DNA of 22,484 nt from an uncultured Bacilli bacterium. Its GTDB lineage: Bacteria > Bacillota_I > Bacilli_A > RF39 > UBA660. The stretch is from contig CAKPTA010000014.1 in NCBI GenBank assembly GCA_934190785.1, forward strand, positions 1 through 22,484. Direction: 5' to 3'. Of the stretch, positions 7,550 to 15,271 are shown one piece after another. The notes under the pieces were generated by a model. The model had not been told where the DNA came from and did not search any database. It worked only from the letters and a program-made list of their open reading frames with translations. A program made the position numbers and the translations under genes. The stretch's first letter is position 1, and every line of letters starts with the position of its first letter.

Positions 7550-8485
7550 TTAACTATTCTTCCATTTAGGTGGATACATATATTCTATTTTTTCTTTATT
7601 TTGAACATATTTTTTCTTAATTTTCTTTCTATTTGATTTTAAATTTGGCATAGCAACTCTAGTATATTTATCTAACTCACAAAATATATTTTGACAATCT
7701 ATTAGTTGTAATGGTCTATTTAATATTCGTTTAAATTTTAAGTTTAATCTTTTAAATTCTTCATCCTGATGTTTAAACATATATCTAATTATATCCTCAT
7801 AACTCATGCCTTTATCAATAAAACATTTATCTATACCTCTAATAGAACCAGGTCCAGCAACAGTAAATTCATCTTCTTTAAAATTTACTATATTGCTATA
7901 ATTAATATCTGTAACTAACTGATAAGCCATAAAATTTCCAATAAGAGGATAAGATTTAATAATATCAAATGCTTCCTTCATCGATTTAGCATTTAGTATT
8001 TTGTCATCTATTTTATCTATATTAAACATTTTATCAAGTAGTGCTAAATGATTATCATGCTTTTTATCATATCCGAATACTTTATTAGCACAACTTATAT
8101 AAGCATCACTATATATCTTTATTCCTGAATTTTTAGCATCTTCGATTACTTTAGAATATTTTTCTTTATCAAAATTAGCCAAAGTTACATCAGAAAAATT
8201 ATCTATAAATAATTGCCAAGTTTCTTCTTTATTAAATAATTTAAATAAAATAATTCTAAATAGCATATCTCTATTACTATAATTTTTACCATTATATATA
8301 ACATTTTTTAGTAAATACTGACTAACCCTATCATTTACTCTATAACTATTACAAAATTTATATGTATTTAAAATTTCATCTTTAGTCCAAGGTGGTTCAA
8401 CACCCTCTAATTTTTTATAAAAAATATTTTGTCTTTCATAAGCAAAATACCAATATAAATCATAAACTTCATCTCGTTTTATCAT
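7550..8485 (-). CDS. Putative DNA base hypermodification protein (aGPT-pyrophosphorylase/HMUDK-helical-like)
   Basis: This 311-residue soluble protein shows the conserved blocks of a family annotated as putative DNA base hypermodification proteins. The blocks are VYDLYWYFAYERQNIF (7-22), KFCNSYRVNDRVSQYL (43-58), FKLFNKEETW (81-90), IYSDAY (124-129), YPLIGNFMAYQLVTDINY (179-196), GPGSIRGI (211-218) and RPLQLIDCQNIFCELDKYTR (257-276). The block at 179-196 resembles a helix-hairpin-helix of the DNA glycosylase fold. Computational work on phage thymine hypermodification places such helical proteins with kinases that act on 5-hydroxymethyluracil in DNA. Activity here is unproven, and I am unsure which named clade fits best. 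The start is the ATG at 8485 with GAGGTG upstream. The C-terminus is Lys-rich. The gene lies directly downstream of an HD/P-loop kinase gene on the same strand, a suggestive partner. Confidence 0.72.
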   Translation of the reverse strand: MIKRDEVYDLYWYFAYERQNIFYKKLEGVEPPWTKDEILNTYKFCNSYRVNDRVSQYLLKNVIYNGKNYSNRDMLFRIILFKLFNKEETWQLFIDNFSDVTLANFDKEKYSKVIEDAKNSGIKIYSDAYISCANKVFGYDKKHDNHLALLDKMFNIDKIDDKILNAKSMKEAFDIIKSYPLIGNFMAYQLVTDINYSNIVNFKEDEFTVAGPGSIRGIDKCFIDKGMSYEDIIRYMFKHQDEEFKRLNLKFKRILNRPLQLIDCQNIFCELDKYTRVAMPNLKSNRKKIKKKYVQNKEKIEYMYPPKWKNS

Positions 8486-8508
8486 AAAACACCTCACTTT
8501 TTTGAAAA

Positions 8509-8537
8509 ATTTTATCACATGTTTTTAAAAATTTCCA
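8509..8537 (-). promoter_or_regulatory. Possible promoter of the hypermodification-family gene
   Basis: On the minus strand a -10 TAAAAT (8509-8514) lies 17 bases from a weak -35 TGGAAA (8532-8537). It starts just after the terminator of the HD-kinase gene, so this gene probably has its own start site. Confidence 0.4.
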
Positions 8538-8544
8538 TAATAAA

Positions 8545-8569
8545 AAGAAAAAAGATGAATTAATCATCT
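8545..8569 (-). terminator. Intrinsic terminator after the HD-kinase gene
   Basis: On the minus strand AGATGA pairs with TCATCT around a 5-base loop (8553-8569) and runs into a T-rich stretch (TTTTTTCTTTTT). It lies 15 bases beyond the stop codon. Confidence 0.75.
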
Positions 8570-8583
8570 CTAAAAATTAGTAC

Positions 8584-9921
8584 TTACTTTAAATTATATT
8601 TTTTTACAAAACTCTTTATATATTTTTTTCTAATGTCATCCATTATTAAGGATGCTGACTCTATAGCAACAGCATTACTATCAGTCATAGTCGTATCAAA
8701 TAATAAAACATTATCTACACTTTTGTCAAATAAATCTTTTAATGCCAAAACACTATTATTATATTCTTCTATATTTGAAACATTTAAAAAACTTCTACTT
8801 TCTAAAGATAAACTAGAATTATAATCACGTTTTAAAGATGTAAGTGCATCAGTATATGTAATAACTAAAAAATCAATAAATTCTTTTGATATAGCACTAT
8901 ACTTATCTCTTAAATTAAGATAGAAATCTTCTTCCATTTCTCCTTTATTATAAAGTTCATAATTCCATATCTGTCTATCATTAATTGATCTATCAATTAA
9001 AATAATATCACAATTTGAAGAAATACTATTCTTTAACTGTTCATAAATTTGGTTTAAAATTTTAACGTTTCTTTCCTTTGTACTTACTTTTTTATATTCA
9101 TCTTTTAATGTTTCTTTATAATATTTTGATGTTGTAAACTCTTCTACTACTTTAACACTAAAGCCACCTTTTTTAAAAAAGTCACATAAATTATTTATAG
9201 TTGTCGTTTTGCCTGTTCTTGGTGTCCCACTAAATTCAATAACATATGGTCTATCTAAATCACATAAAGCTTTAAGTCTTTCAAGTTCTACCTTTTTAGC
9301 GTGCAACTGTTTTAATTTTTCATAATAAGCTTGATTATCACCAAAAATAGTATTCTTTAAAAATAAATCTTCCTTTTCTTCAAAAACATATTCAATAACA
9401 TTTTTAAGTCTTTTAAAAATTGGTAAATCAGCATAATCAGGATAAACTAAACTTTCATATACACTTTCATAATACCACTTTTGTTGTTCCTCTCCTCTTT
9501 TAAAAGCAGAAAAGTCTTTTTTACCATTTTTTAAAAAGGTAATCAGCAAATCTTCTAAATTATTTATCTTATCTGCACAGACAACTAATTTATTTCTAAA
9601 TGATAAATTTTTAACTTCTTTAATTGTATGACTTTTTCTCTCTTCCCATGATAATGATTTATCAGGCTCTGATGCTCCCATAACTAAAGTGGCAACATCA
9701 CCTCTAAAAAGAGATTCAATATCTCGAATAGTATACTCAGTATCTTCATCTACATCATGAAGATATCCTGCAGCAACTACGTTATCATCATAACCATAAT
9801 ATTGTAATAAATTTCCGACACTAATAGTATGCATAATCTTTGGTTTATCAGGTTCACTTTTTCTTACTTGCCCCATGTGAGCTTTTACCGCAAATAATTT
9901 TGCCTGTTCTTTTATATCCAT
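8584..9921 (-). CDS. Fusion of ppGpp-hydrolase-like HD domain and P-loop nucleotide kinase
   Basis: This 445-residue protein has two domains. Residues 1 to about 180 are a RelA/SpoT- or MESH1-like HD phosphohydrolase. Visible are AHMGQVRKSEPDKPKIMH (His31), YLHDVDEDTEYT (His55-Asp56 and the following EDT) and CADKINNL (Asp117), the metal-binding and conserved positions of that family. Residues about 225-440 are a P-loop kinase. The Walker A is GTPRTGKTT (232-240), and IILIDRSINDRQIWNYE resembles the DR-containing motif of deoxynucleoside and thymidylate kinases. A predicted product would be an enzyme that hydrolyses an alarmone-type nucleotide and phosphorylates a nucleoside or nucleotide; the true substrates are unknown. 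The start is the ATG at 9921 with AGAGGTGAT upstream. A terminator separates it from the hypermodification-family gene downstream. Confidence 0.75.
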   Translation of the reverse strand: MDIKEQAKLFAVKAHMGQVRKSEPDKPKIMHTISVGNLLQYYGYDDNVVAAGYLHDVDEDTEYTIRDIESLFRGDVATLVMGASEPDKSLSWEERKSHTIKEVKNLSFRNKLVVCADKINNLEDLLITFLKNGKKDFSAFKRGEEQQKWYYESVYESLVYPDYADLPIFKRLKNVIEYVFEEKEDLFLKNTIFGDNQAYYEKLKQLHAKKVELERLKALCDLDRPYVIEFSGTPRTGKTTTINNLCDFFKKGGFSVKVVEEFTTSKYYKETLKDEYKKVSTKERNVKILNQIYEQLKNSISSNCDIILIDRSINDRQIWNYELYNKGEMEEDFYLNLRDKYSAISKEFIDFLVITYTDALTSLKRDYNSSLSLESRSFLNVSNIEEYNNSVLALKDLFDKSVDNVLLFDTTMTDSNAVAIESASLIMDDIRKKYIKSFVKKYNLK

Positions 9922-9944
9922 AAAATCACCTCTAATACAAGATA

Positions 9945-9974
9945 AGTATATCATATGTAAGAAAAAAAAAGCAA
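9945..9974 (-). promoter_or_regulatory. Possible promoter of the HD-kinase gene
   Basis: On the minus strand TATACT (9945-9950) lies 18 bases from TTGCTT (9969-9974). The -35 lies inside the stem of the upstream gene's terminator, so terminator and promoter share DNA. Confidence 0.45.
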
Positions 9975-9984
9975 TTAATTGCTT
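9962..9984 (-). terminator. Intrinsic terminator of the ltaS-like operon
   Basis: The perfect 16-base palindrome AAGCAATTAATTGCTT (9969-9984) directly follows the stop codon of the small membrane protein gene on the minus strand and is followed by nine T residues. Confidence 0.85.
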
Positions 9985-10614
9985 TTATTCCATTGATGAT
10001 ACTTCTAAGACATTATCTCTATGGATAATCACTAAAGCAGCACTACTTGGATAATCCAAATCTTCTTCATATGATATATCTACATTTACAATATAGGCAT
10101 TTTTATCAGTTATATCATTATCATAAGAATATGCTTCTGAAGTAATACTTGAAATAGTAACTTCACTTACAACAGGTAAATCTTGTTTTCTTTTTCCATA
10201 AAGATTATTTTCTACATATTTATATACAGAATCTTTAGCTTTATGAATAAAATCATCTTGATAGTCTTTATAAACAAATTGAACACCACCAACATCATTT
10301 TTACTTGTTGCATAGTTAAGTGAATAAAAATCAGTTACAAATAGTTTAGCAATCACACTAGCGTACTCTTCTTCATCAATTTGTTTTTCACTTAATACTT
10401 TCTTCAAATCTTTAAATAATTTTTGAAAATATGGTGAGTCATTTTCATCAACTTGATAATCATAACCATCTATCTTATCAATTACTTCCACTTCTTTTGC
10501 CCCATTTGATTTTAATGATTTATATATATCGAAAAAGCAATAAACCATAACAGCTAAAACAATAAATAATATAATTCCTAAAATCATATTTATTTTTATT
10601 CTTCTTTTTTTCAC
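9985..10614 (-). CDS. Small membrane-anchored protein coupled to LTA synthase
   Basis: I do not recognise this 209-residue protein. It starts with a basic stretch (KKRRIKIN), then one membrane helix (about 10-30). An extracytoplasmic domain of about 175 residues is rich in Asp, Tyr and Lys; its predicted helical part (about 60-135) is followed by beta strands. The reading frame begins with GTG at 10614. The AGGTG ribosome-binding site overlaps the TAG stop of the LtaS-like gene, whose last base is only 8 bases away, so the two are very likely translated together. The arrangement suggests an accessory role at the membrane with the LtaS-like enzyme, such as a partner or regulator. That is inference from context only. 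A strong terminator follows immediately after its stop codon. Confidence 0.75.
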   Translation of the reverse strand: MKKRRIKINMILGIILFIVLAVMVYCFFDIYKSLKSNGAKEVEVIDKIDGYDYQVDENDSPYFQKLFKDLKKVLSEKQIDEEEYASVIAKLFVTDFYSLNYATSKNDVGGVQFVYKDYQDDFIHKAKDSVYKYVENNLYGKRKQDLPVVSEVTISSITSEAYSYDNDITDKNAYIVNVDISYEEDLDYPSSAALVIIHRDNVLEVSSME

Positions 10615-10622
10615 ATAATCAC

Positions 10623-12665
10623 CTATTCTTGTCCTAAAAGTATTTTTGATTCATTTGTTTTTTTGATTAAATCATATACAATAATCGAATCAGATACAGA
10701 AATATCCTCATCAGCTATCTTACTATATTTATTTATATAATCTACACTAACAGTGTCATCTTGATTAAGTAACTTTCCTTCTCCCTTACTTTGACTATAA
10801 TACATCTTATCAGTAAGCCAATTTCCATCAGGGAATACAACAACATTTTCATCAGTACTGAAAATATCATGTCCTAAAGCATATGGACTACTTATACCAA
10901 GCATATTACCCAAAGTTGGAAGAACATCATACATTCCCATTACCTTTGTAACTTCTTCATTATATTTATGATCTTTAGTCCAAATAATAAATGGTACTTT
11001 ACGATTTAATTCATATGAATAATAATCTACATCAACATATGTTGGATCATCTTTTGATTTAATACTATCTGTTTCATAATCGTAATTATAAAATCTTACA
11101 TATTCAGATTTTTTTAACTTAGCATCATGATCACCATAAATAACAAGAACAGTATCATCAAGTAAACCATTTTTATCCAAATCATCAACTAACTGTCCAA
11201 TTGCTTCATCAGCATAATGAACTGATTTAAAATAATTGCCTAACTTTGTACCTTCCATATATGGAGCAACCTTTTCTTCTTCCATACCAGTTTCTTCATT
11301 ATATTTAGTATATTTATAGTTAACTTCATAATCACTATAATTAACAATATCAGAAAAAGGTGTGTGATTAGTAAGCATTATCAATACTCCATAAAAATTC
11401 TTATTAGCTTCTTTAATACTTGAAATAATAGGAACAGCTTGTCTAAAGAACGATTTGTCAGCAAGACCAAGACCAATTGTCTCATCAATATTAAAATCTT
11501 TCGTATAATAATAATAATGGTCATATCCTAAACTTTTATGCGCATTTACACGATTCCAAAATGTTCCATTATTACCATGCATACTAAATGTATAATATCC
11601 TTGTTCTTTCAAAAGCTTTGGAATGGTAACATATTCACGATCCCAATAACTTACGAAAACAGTTCCACTACTAGCAGGCATTAATGATGTGTTAAAAGTA
11701 AATTCACTATCACTACTAGTTCCTACACTTTCCTGTGCATAGAAATTTGAAAAATATAAACCTTCACTTGCAAGTCTTTTTAAATTAGGAGCTACATCAA
11801 TGCCATTAAAACTTGTATTTAATACAAAGTTCTGCATACTCTCAGCATGAAGAACTAAAACGTTTTTACCCTTAAAAATATTAGTATATTTATTAGTCTT
11901 TTGTTCAGTATCTTTATTTTCATAATACTCTCTAAAAGTTTTAGCATGTTCATCATATCCAAAAAGTGGATTTAATTGAGACTTAGCAGTAGCAATTAAA
12001 TCATTTAACTGATAAGTATAAACTCCAAACTTCATAACTAAATATTCACGATTCCATTGCTTAGATAATCTGCTGATATCAACAGAAGTAATTGTTGAAA
12101 TAAAAGCACCTAAACAAATAAGTCCAACAACAATAGTATTAAGTGCTCTTACCTTTCCAACCTCCACTTTAGCAACTTCGTCATAATATTTTTTCTTTTT
12201 TAAAACACGATTAACGTATAAAAGTGCAAATATTTGCCAAATATAAGAGAAATCTTTTAATTCCATTACATTTTGAACTACAGCATCACTAACATCAACA
12301 ATTTGAAGTGATGTTTCAAGTAGCGAGAATGAAGCAAATGACAAATAATTAGTATAATACATAGAATTAATAACACACATTAGTGTAAATATAATACCCC
12401 ATGTAAAAAAATACTTAAATTGATGTTTTGGTTTAATAAAATACCCAAATGCACCAATAATTAAAATAAATGCTAAATCAGCAATAACAGGTCTAAAATC
12501 AAAATAATTTTTAACTGTTAAAAAACGAAGTAAACATCCATTAATAAGTGATGTTAATACAAAAGTCATAAATAATACATTAGTCTTTAAATAGTTTTTA
12601 GATACGACTTTTACTTTATTAACTTTCTTTTCTATTTTATTTTTATCTATTGATATTTTTTTCAT
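10623..12665 (-). CDS. ltaS: LtaS-type lipoteichoic acid synthase / sulfatase-family phosphoglycerol transferase
   Basis: This 680-residue protein has an N-terminal membrane part with about five helices (about 30-195) and an extracytoplasmic alkaline phosphatase/sulfatase-type domain (about 265-600). Known catalytic positions of LtaS are present: Glu275 in HAESMQN, the nucleophile Thr316 in VGTSSDSEF, Trp370 and Arg372 in FWNR, His434 in LTNHTPF, and Asp512-His513 in YGDHD. LtaS moves glycerolphosphate from phosphatidylglycerol onto a growing teichoic acid chain outside the membrane, using Mn2+. This may be the main synthase or a primase-type paralogue; sequence alone does not settle it. A GAGGTGAG ribosome-binding site and a good promoter (12694-12722) lie upstream. 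The small membrane protein gene that follows is coupled to it. Confidence 0.87.
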   Translation of the reverse strand: MKKISIDKNKIEKKVNKVKVVSKNYLKTNVLFMTFVLTSLINGCLLRFLTVKNYFDFRPVIADLAFILIIGAFGYFIKPKHQFKYFFTWGIIFTLMCVINSMYYTNYLSFASFSLLETSLQIVDVSDAVVQNVMELKDFSYIWQIFALLYVNRVLKKKKYYDEVAKVEVGKVRALNTIVVGLICLGAFISTITSVDISRLSKQWNREYLVMKFGVYTYQLNDLIATAKSQLNPLFGYDEHAKTFREYYENKDTEQKTNKYTNIFKGKNVLVLHAESMQNFVLNTSFNGIDVAPNLKRLASEGLYFSNFYAQESVGTSSDSEFTFNTSLMPASSGTVFVSYWDREYVTIPKLLKEQGYYTFSMHGNNGTFWNRVNAHKSLGYDHYYYYTKDFNIDETIGLGLADKSFFRQAVPIISSIKEANKNFYGVLIMLTNHTPFSDIVNYSDYEVNYKYTKYNEETGMEEEKVAPYMEGTKLGNYFKSVHYADEAIGQLVDDLDKNGLLDDTVLVIYGDHDAKLKKSEYVRFYNYDYETDSIKSKDDPTYVDVDYYSYELNRKVPFIIWTKDHKYNEEVTKVMGMYDVLPTLGNMLGISSPYALGHDIFSTDENVVVFPDGNWLTDKMYYSQSKGEGKLLNQDDTVSVDYINKYSKIADEDISVSDSIIVYDLIKKTNESKILLGQE

Positions 12666-12693
12666 ATCATACTCACCTCAAACATACGAAAAC

Positions 12694-12722
12694 ATTATAC
12701 CATTAAATAATACATAATTCAA
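12694..12722 (-). promoter_or_regulatory. Sigma-A-type promoter of the ltaS-like operon
   Basis: On the minus strand TTGAAT (12717-12722), a 17-base spacer and an extended -10 TGGTATAAT (hexamer 12694-12699). The predicted start lies about 20 bases before the ATG. Confidence 0.7.
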
Positions 12723-12724
12723 AT

Positions 12725-12751
12725 AAAAAAAAGTAGATAATGTCTACTTTT
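12725..12751 (-). terminator. Intrinsic terminator containing a stop codon
   Basis: On the minus strand AAAAGTAGA (pairing 12743-12751 with 12729-12737) forms a 9-bp stem with a 5-base loop, followed by a T-run. The TAG stop of the preceding gene lies inside the stem. Confidence 0.85.
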
Positions 12752-13163
12752 GTATCATATTAAGTAAATTAATTTTAAAAATATCTTTATCAGAATGCTC
12801 CTTTGAAACCATAACTCCTTTATAAGTCTGAAGTTCTGACTGATGACCTTCCGCTAAAATATCTTCTGGTGTTAATTTATCAAGCATAATCATTTTTTCA
12901 CTTTCATAAACAACATAATGAAGTTCTATATCACCATGAACCTTTGCAAATAAAGCATCAGTCGGTAATTTCAACTTATATGTAGACGTACCATTTAAAG
13001 TATTTGTTGAAACAACTTGGCCTAAAAAAGTACCTTCTTTTAATTTAGGATAATAATCAAAATATAATTTTTTATATGCTAACATATTATATTTTTTTAA
13101 AGAACGTTCCAATTTATGAAATTCATTCTCATTAACATATTCAAAAACATAGTTTTCCTTCAT
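12744..13163 (-). CDS. Small hypothetical protein, 139 aa
   Basis: I do not recognise this protein. It has no signal peptide or membrane helix and a mixed charged composition. The first half is Tyr/Lys-rich (KKYNMLAYKKLYFDYYPKL). A probable beta-rich middle follows (GTFLGQVVSTNTLNGTSTYKL, DIELHYVVYESEKMIML), so a small cytoplasmic fold is likely. The start is the ATG at 13163 with AGGAGG nine bases upstream; an upstream in-frame ATG has no such site. It is a single-gene unit with its own strong promoter (13193-13221) and terminator (12725-12751), set between two envelope-related operons. No function can be assigned. Confidence 0.7.
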   Translation of the reverse strand: MKENYVFEYVNENEFHKLERSLKKYNMLAYKKLYFDYYPKLKEGTFLGQVVSTNTLNGTSTYKLKLPTDALFAKVHGDIELHYVVYESEKMIMLDKLTPEDILAEGHQSELQTYKGVMVSKEHSDKDIFKINLLNMIQK

Positions 13164-13192
13164 AAAGGTACGCCTCCTATTATCTATATTAA

Positions 13193-13221
13193 ATAGTATC
13201 ATAAAACAATCTAACTGTCAA
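13193..13221 (-). promoter_or_regulatory. Sigma-A-type promoter of the 139-aa gene
   Basis: On the minus strand TTGACA (13216-13221), a 17-base spacer and TACTAT (13193-13198). The -35 matches consensus fully. Confidence 0.75.
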
Positions 13222-13233
13222 ACGAATTTCCAA

Positions 13234-13260
13234 GAAAAAATAGAACTTACGTTCTATTTT
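13234..13260 (-). terminator. Intrinsic terminator of the surface-protein operon
   Basis: AAAATAGAAC and GTTCTATTTT (13237-13246 with 13251-13260) form a 10-bp stem with a 4-base loop, followed on the minus strand by a T-run. The stop codon of the upstream gene lies within the stem. Confidence 0.85.
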
Positions 13261-15251
13261 ACTTTTGTATTTGATTCAGTGTAATTATTATTACCACCAT
13301 ATATTACTTCATAATAAACTTGATATAATTCATCTTCTGTTAAAGTATAATTCAAATATCCTTCTTCTATAACTTCATCAGTAGTAGAACCAATTTCAGG
13401 GTAATTACTAATATCATTACTTGAACCAGTTGAATTATTATTTGAACTACTACTTGTTGAATTTAAAGTACCTTGTTCAATAATTTCTTCAGTTGTATTA
13501 TTATCAGTACTTGGAGTAAATTCAGTTGAAGAAGAATTAGCTGCACTTTCACGATATGCTTTAGCTTCATTATAAGATTCTACATAAGCCTTATAATATC
13601 CATCAACATATCCTTTGCTTCCGCTAGTATTTGGATTCATAGTAGACCCATTATTACCATCAATACTACCTGCTCTACTTCCTGCTTCATAACCATTTGC
13701 ATAATCATTAGCATAATCTTCAGCACTTGCTCCTTGATCTTTAACATTTCCATCACTATCAGTAAATGTATCTTGATCTTTTAATTCATTTTCTGTTTCT
13801 TCTCTAACTTTATTCTCATAGTCTTCAATGCTAGATGCTCCATAACGATTAATTTCACTAGCTGGTACATAATAATTTCCATCACTAGTTACCATATCAC
13901 CACTTGTTAAAGTATGTCCAGCGTCATGTGTTGCATTATAATTTTTCTCTAATAACTCTTCTAATGATGGATTAGCTTTATACTTTGATAATATATTGTT
14001 GTCACGAATATATTTTGAAACTTCAACCATAACATCAGCAACAGATTTTTCATTACTGAAGTCTATACTTAAGTTAAGACGTGACATGTAATCCTTTAAT
14101 GCATCTACAATATATACAACATTATCAGATTTTTTACTTGTATTTGTTTGAACAACTGTCTCTAATTCAGATGTAGTCATTGAACTTGCGTCAATAGTTG
14201 AAATAGAAATAGCTTGATAACATCTTAAGAATTCGTCTTCATTAACTATACGGGCTAAAGACTCATCCATAATTACACTATCGTAGTTGGCAAGTAATTG
14301 TTCACCACTATATACAAGACGGAAACATAAATCCATAGCTCCTCCGCCATACGTATAACTTGAATGATCCAATAACTTAGTTTCAACTAATTCTCTATAT
14401 TCAGTTACAATTGAATCAATTGTAGCTTTATTATTATTACTAACTGCTTCACTAAGTCTAGCATTAATATTCAAAAATGAACTAACTAACTCACTATCTT
14501 TTTTATTTGCTATAAATTTAGACATATCCAAAACTGTGTTATCAGAAACAGATGAAGTCATTGAATCAAAACGAATAGCATTAGCCCAATACATAGCATC
14601 TGTAAAAATTTCCATATAAGAAGTAGAATCAGTTTGATATAACTTACTTAAATAAGTTGGACCCATTTCATTTAAATTCATCCATACATAATAGTTAGTA
14701 AGTGATTCAATAGTATCTTCTAATGTATCATTATCTATTTCAATACCTTTAGAAACCATATCATCAATAGTATCTTCTACATTAGAAATAAGTACATTAG
14801 TATCCTCAGCATCAAAAGCTAATGTTGGTTTTAAAGTTTTAGTTTTATCTGTCTTTTCATCAATAGTTTGTTCAGTTACAACACTTAAATTATCTCTAGA
14901 AACATTTTTTTTAGTTTGACAACTCTTTATTAAAGTACTACTACCAATAATAACTGCACCGGCAACTGCAACTGATGCAGCTACCTTAGCAATTTTTTTC
15001 TTATTAAATTTAAAATGTCTAACAGATTCACCAACTTTAACATCATCAGAATCAATTAATTTTTCTTCATTGCTAGATGCCTTAACTTCATCATTCAAAC
15101 GCATATTATTTAGATATTCAATTGTTTCTTTTTTTTCATCTTCTGAAATAGTAGACATTTCATTTACTACAGATATCGTTCTATCAATATCATCTTCAGT
15201 TAATTTTCCTTTTTTTAATTTTGTTTCTAAACTATTAATAATACTATTCAT
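13254..15251 (-). CDS. Membrane-anchored, repeat-rich surface protein (665 aa)
   Basis: This is an unrecognised protein. Residues 1-85 are charged and probably cytoplasmic. A membrane helix follows at about 88-110 (VAASVAVAGAVIIGSSTLI), then Lys-Ser-Cys. Residues about 130-500 are predicted mostly helical and extracytoplasmic. Residues 513-560 are a Gly/Tyr/Ala-rich stretch with spaced GY and AG motifs (YANGYEAG, KGYVDGYYKAY). The C-terminus is Ser/Asn/Thr-rich, with a short motif appearing twice: EEIIEQGTLN (588) and DEVIEEGYLN (625). AGGGGG precedes the ATG. The upstream surface-protein gene ends 20 bases before it with no terminator between, so they share the promoter at 16729-16757. A single-pass envelope protein is likely. 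Function is unknown. Confidence 0.8.
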   Translation of the reverse strand: MNSIINSLETKLKKGKLTEDDIDRTISVVNEMSTISEDEKKETIEYLNNMRLNDEVKASSNEEKLIDSDDVKVGESVRHFKFNKKKIAKVAASVAVAGAVIIGSSTLIKSCQTKKNVSRDNLSVVTEQTIDEKTDKTKTLKPTLAFDAEDTNVLISNVEDTIDDMVSKGIEIDNDTLEDTIESLTNYYVWMNLNEMGPTYLSKLYQTDSTSYMEIFTDAMYWANAIRFDSMTSSVSDNTVLDMSKFIANKKDSELVSSFLNINARLSEAVSNNNKATIDSIVTEYRELVETKLLDHSSYTYGGGAMDLCFRLVYSGEQLLANYDSVIMDESLARIVNEDEFLRCYQAISISTIDASSMTTSELETVVQTNTSKKSDNVVYIVDALKDYMSRLNLSIDFSNEKSVADVMVEVSKYIRDNNILSKYKANPSLEELLEKNYNATHDAGHTLTSGDMVTSDGNYYVPASEINRYGASSIEDYENKVREETENELKDQDTFTDSDGNVKDQGASAEDYANDYANGYEAGSRAGSIDGNNGSTMNPNTSGSKGYVDGYYKAYVESYNEAKAYRESAANSSSTEFTPSTDNNTTEEIIEQGTLNSTSSSSNNNSTGSSNDISNYPEIGSTTDEVIEEGYLNYTLTEDELYQVYYEVIYGGNNNYTESNTKVK

Positions 15252-15271
15252 AGGTACCCCCTACTTTCTTT

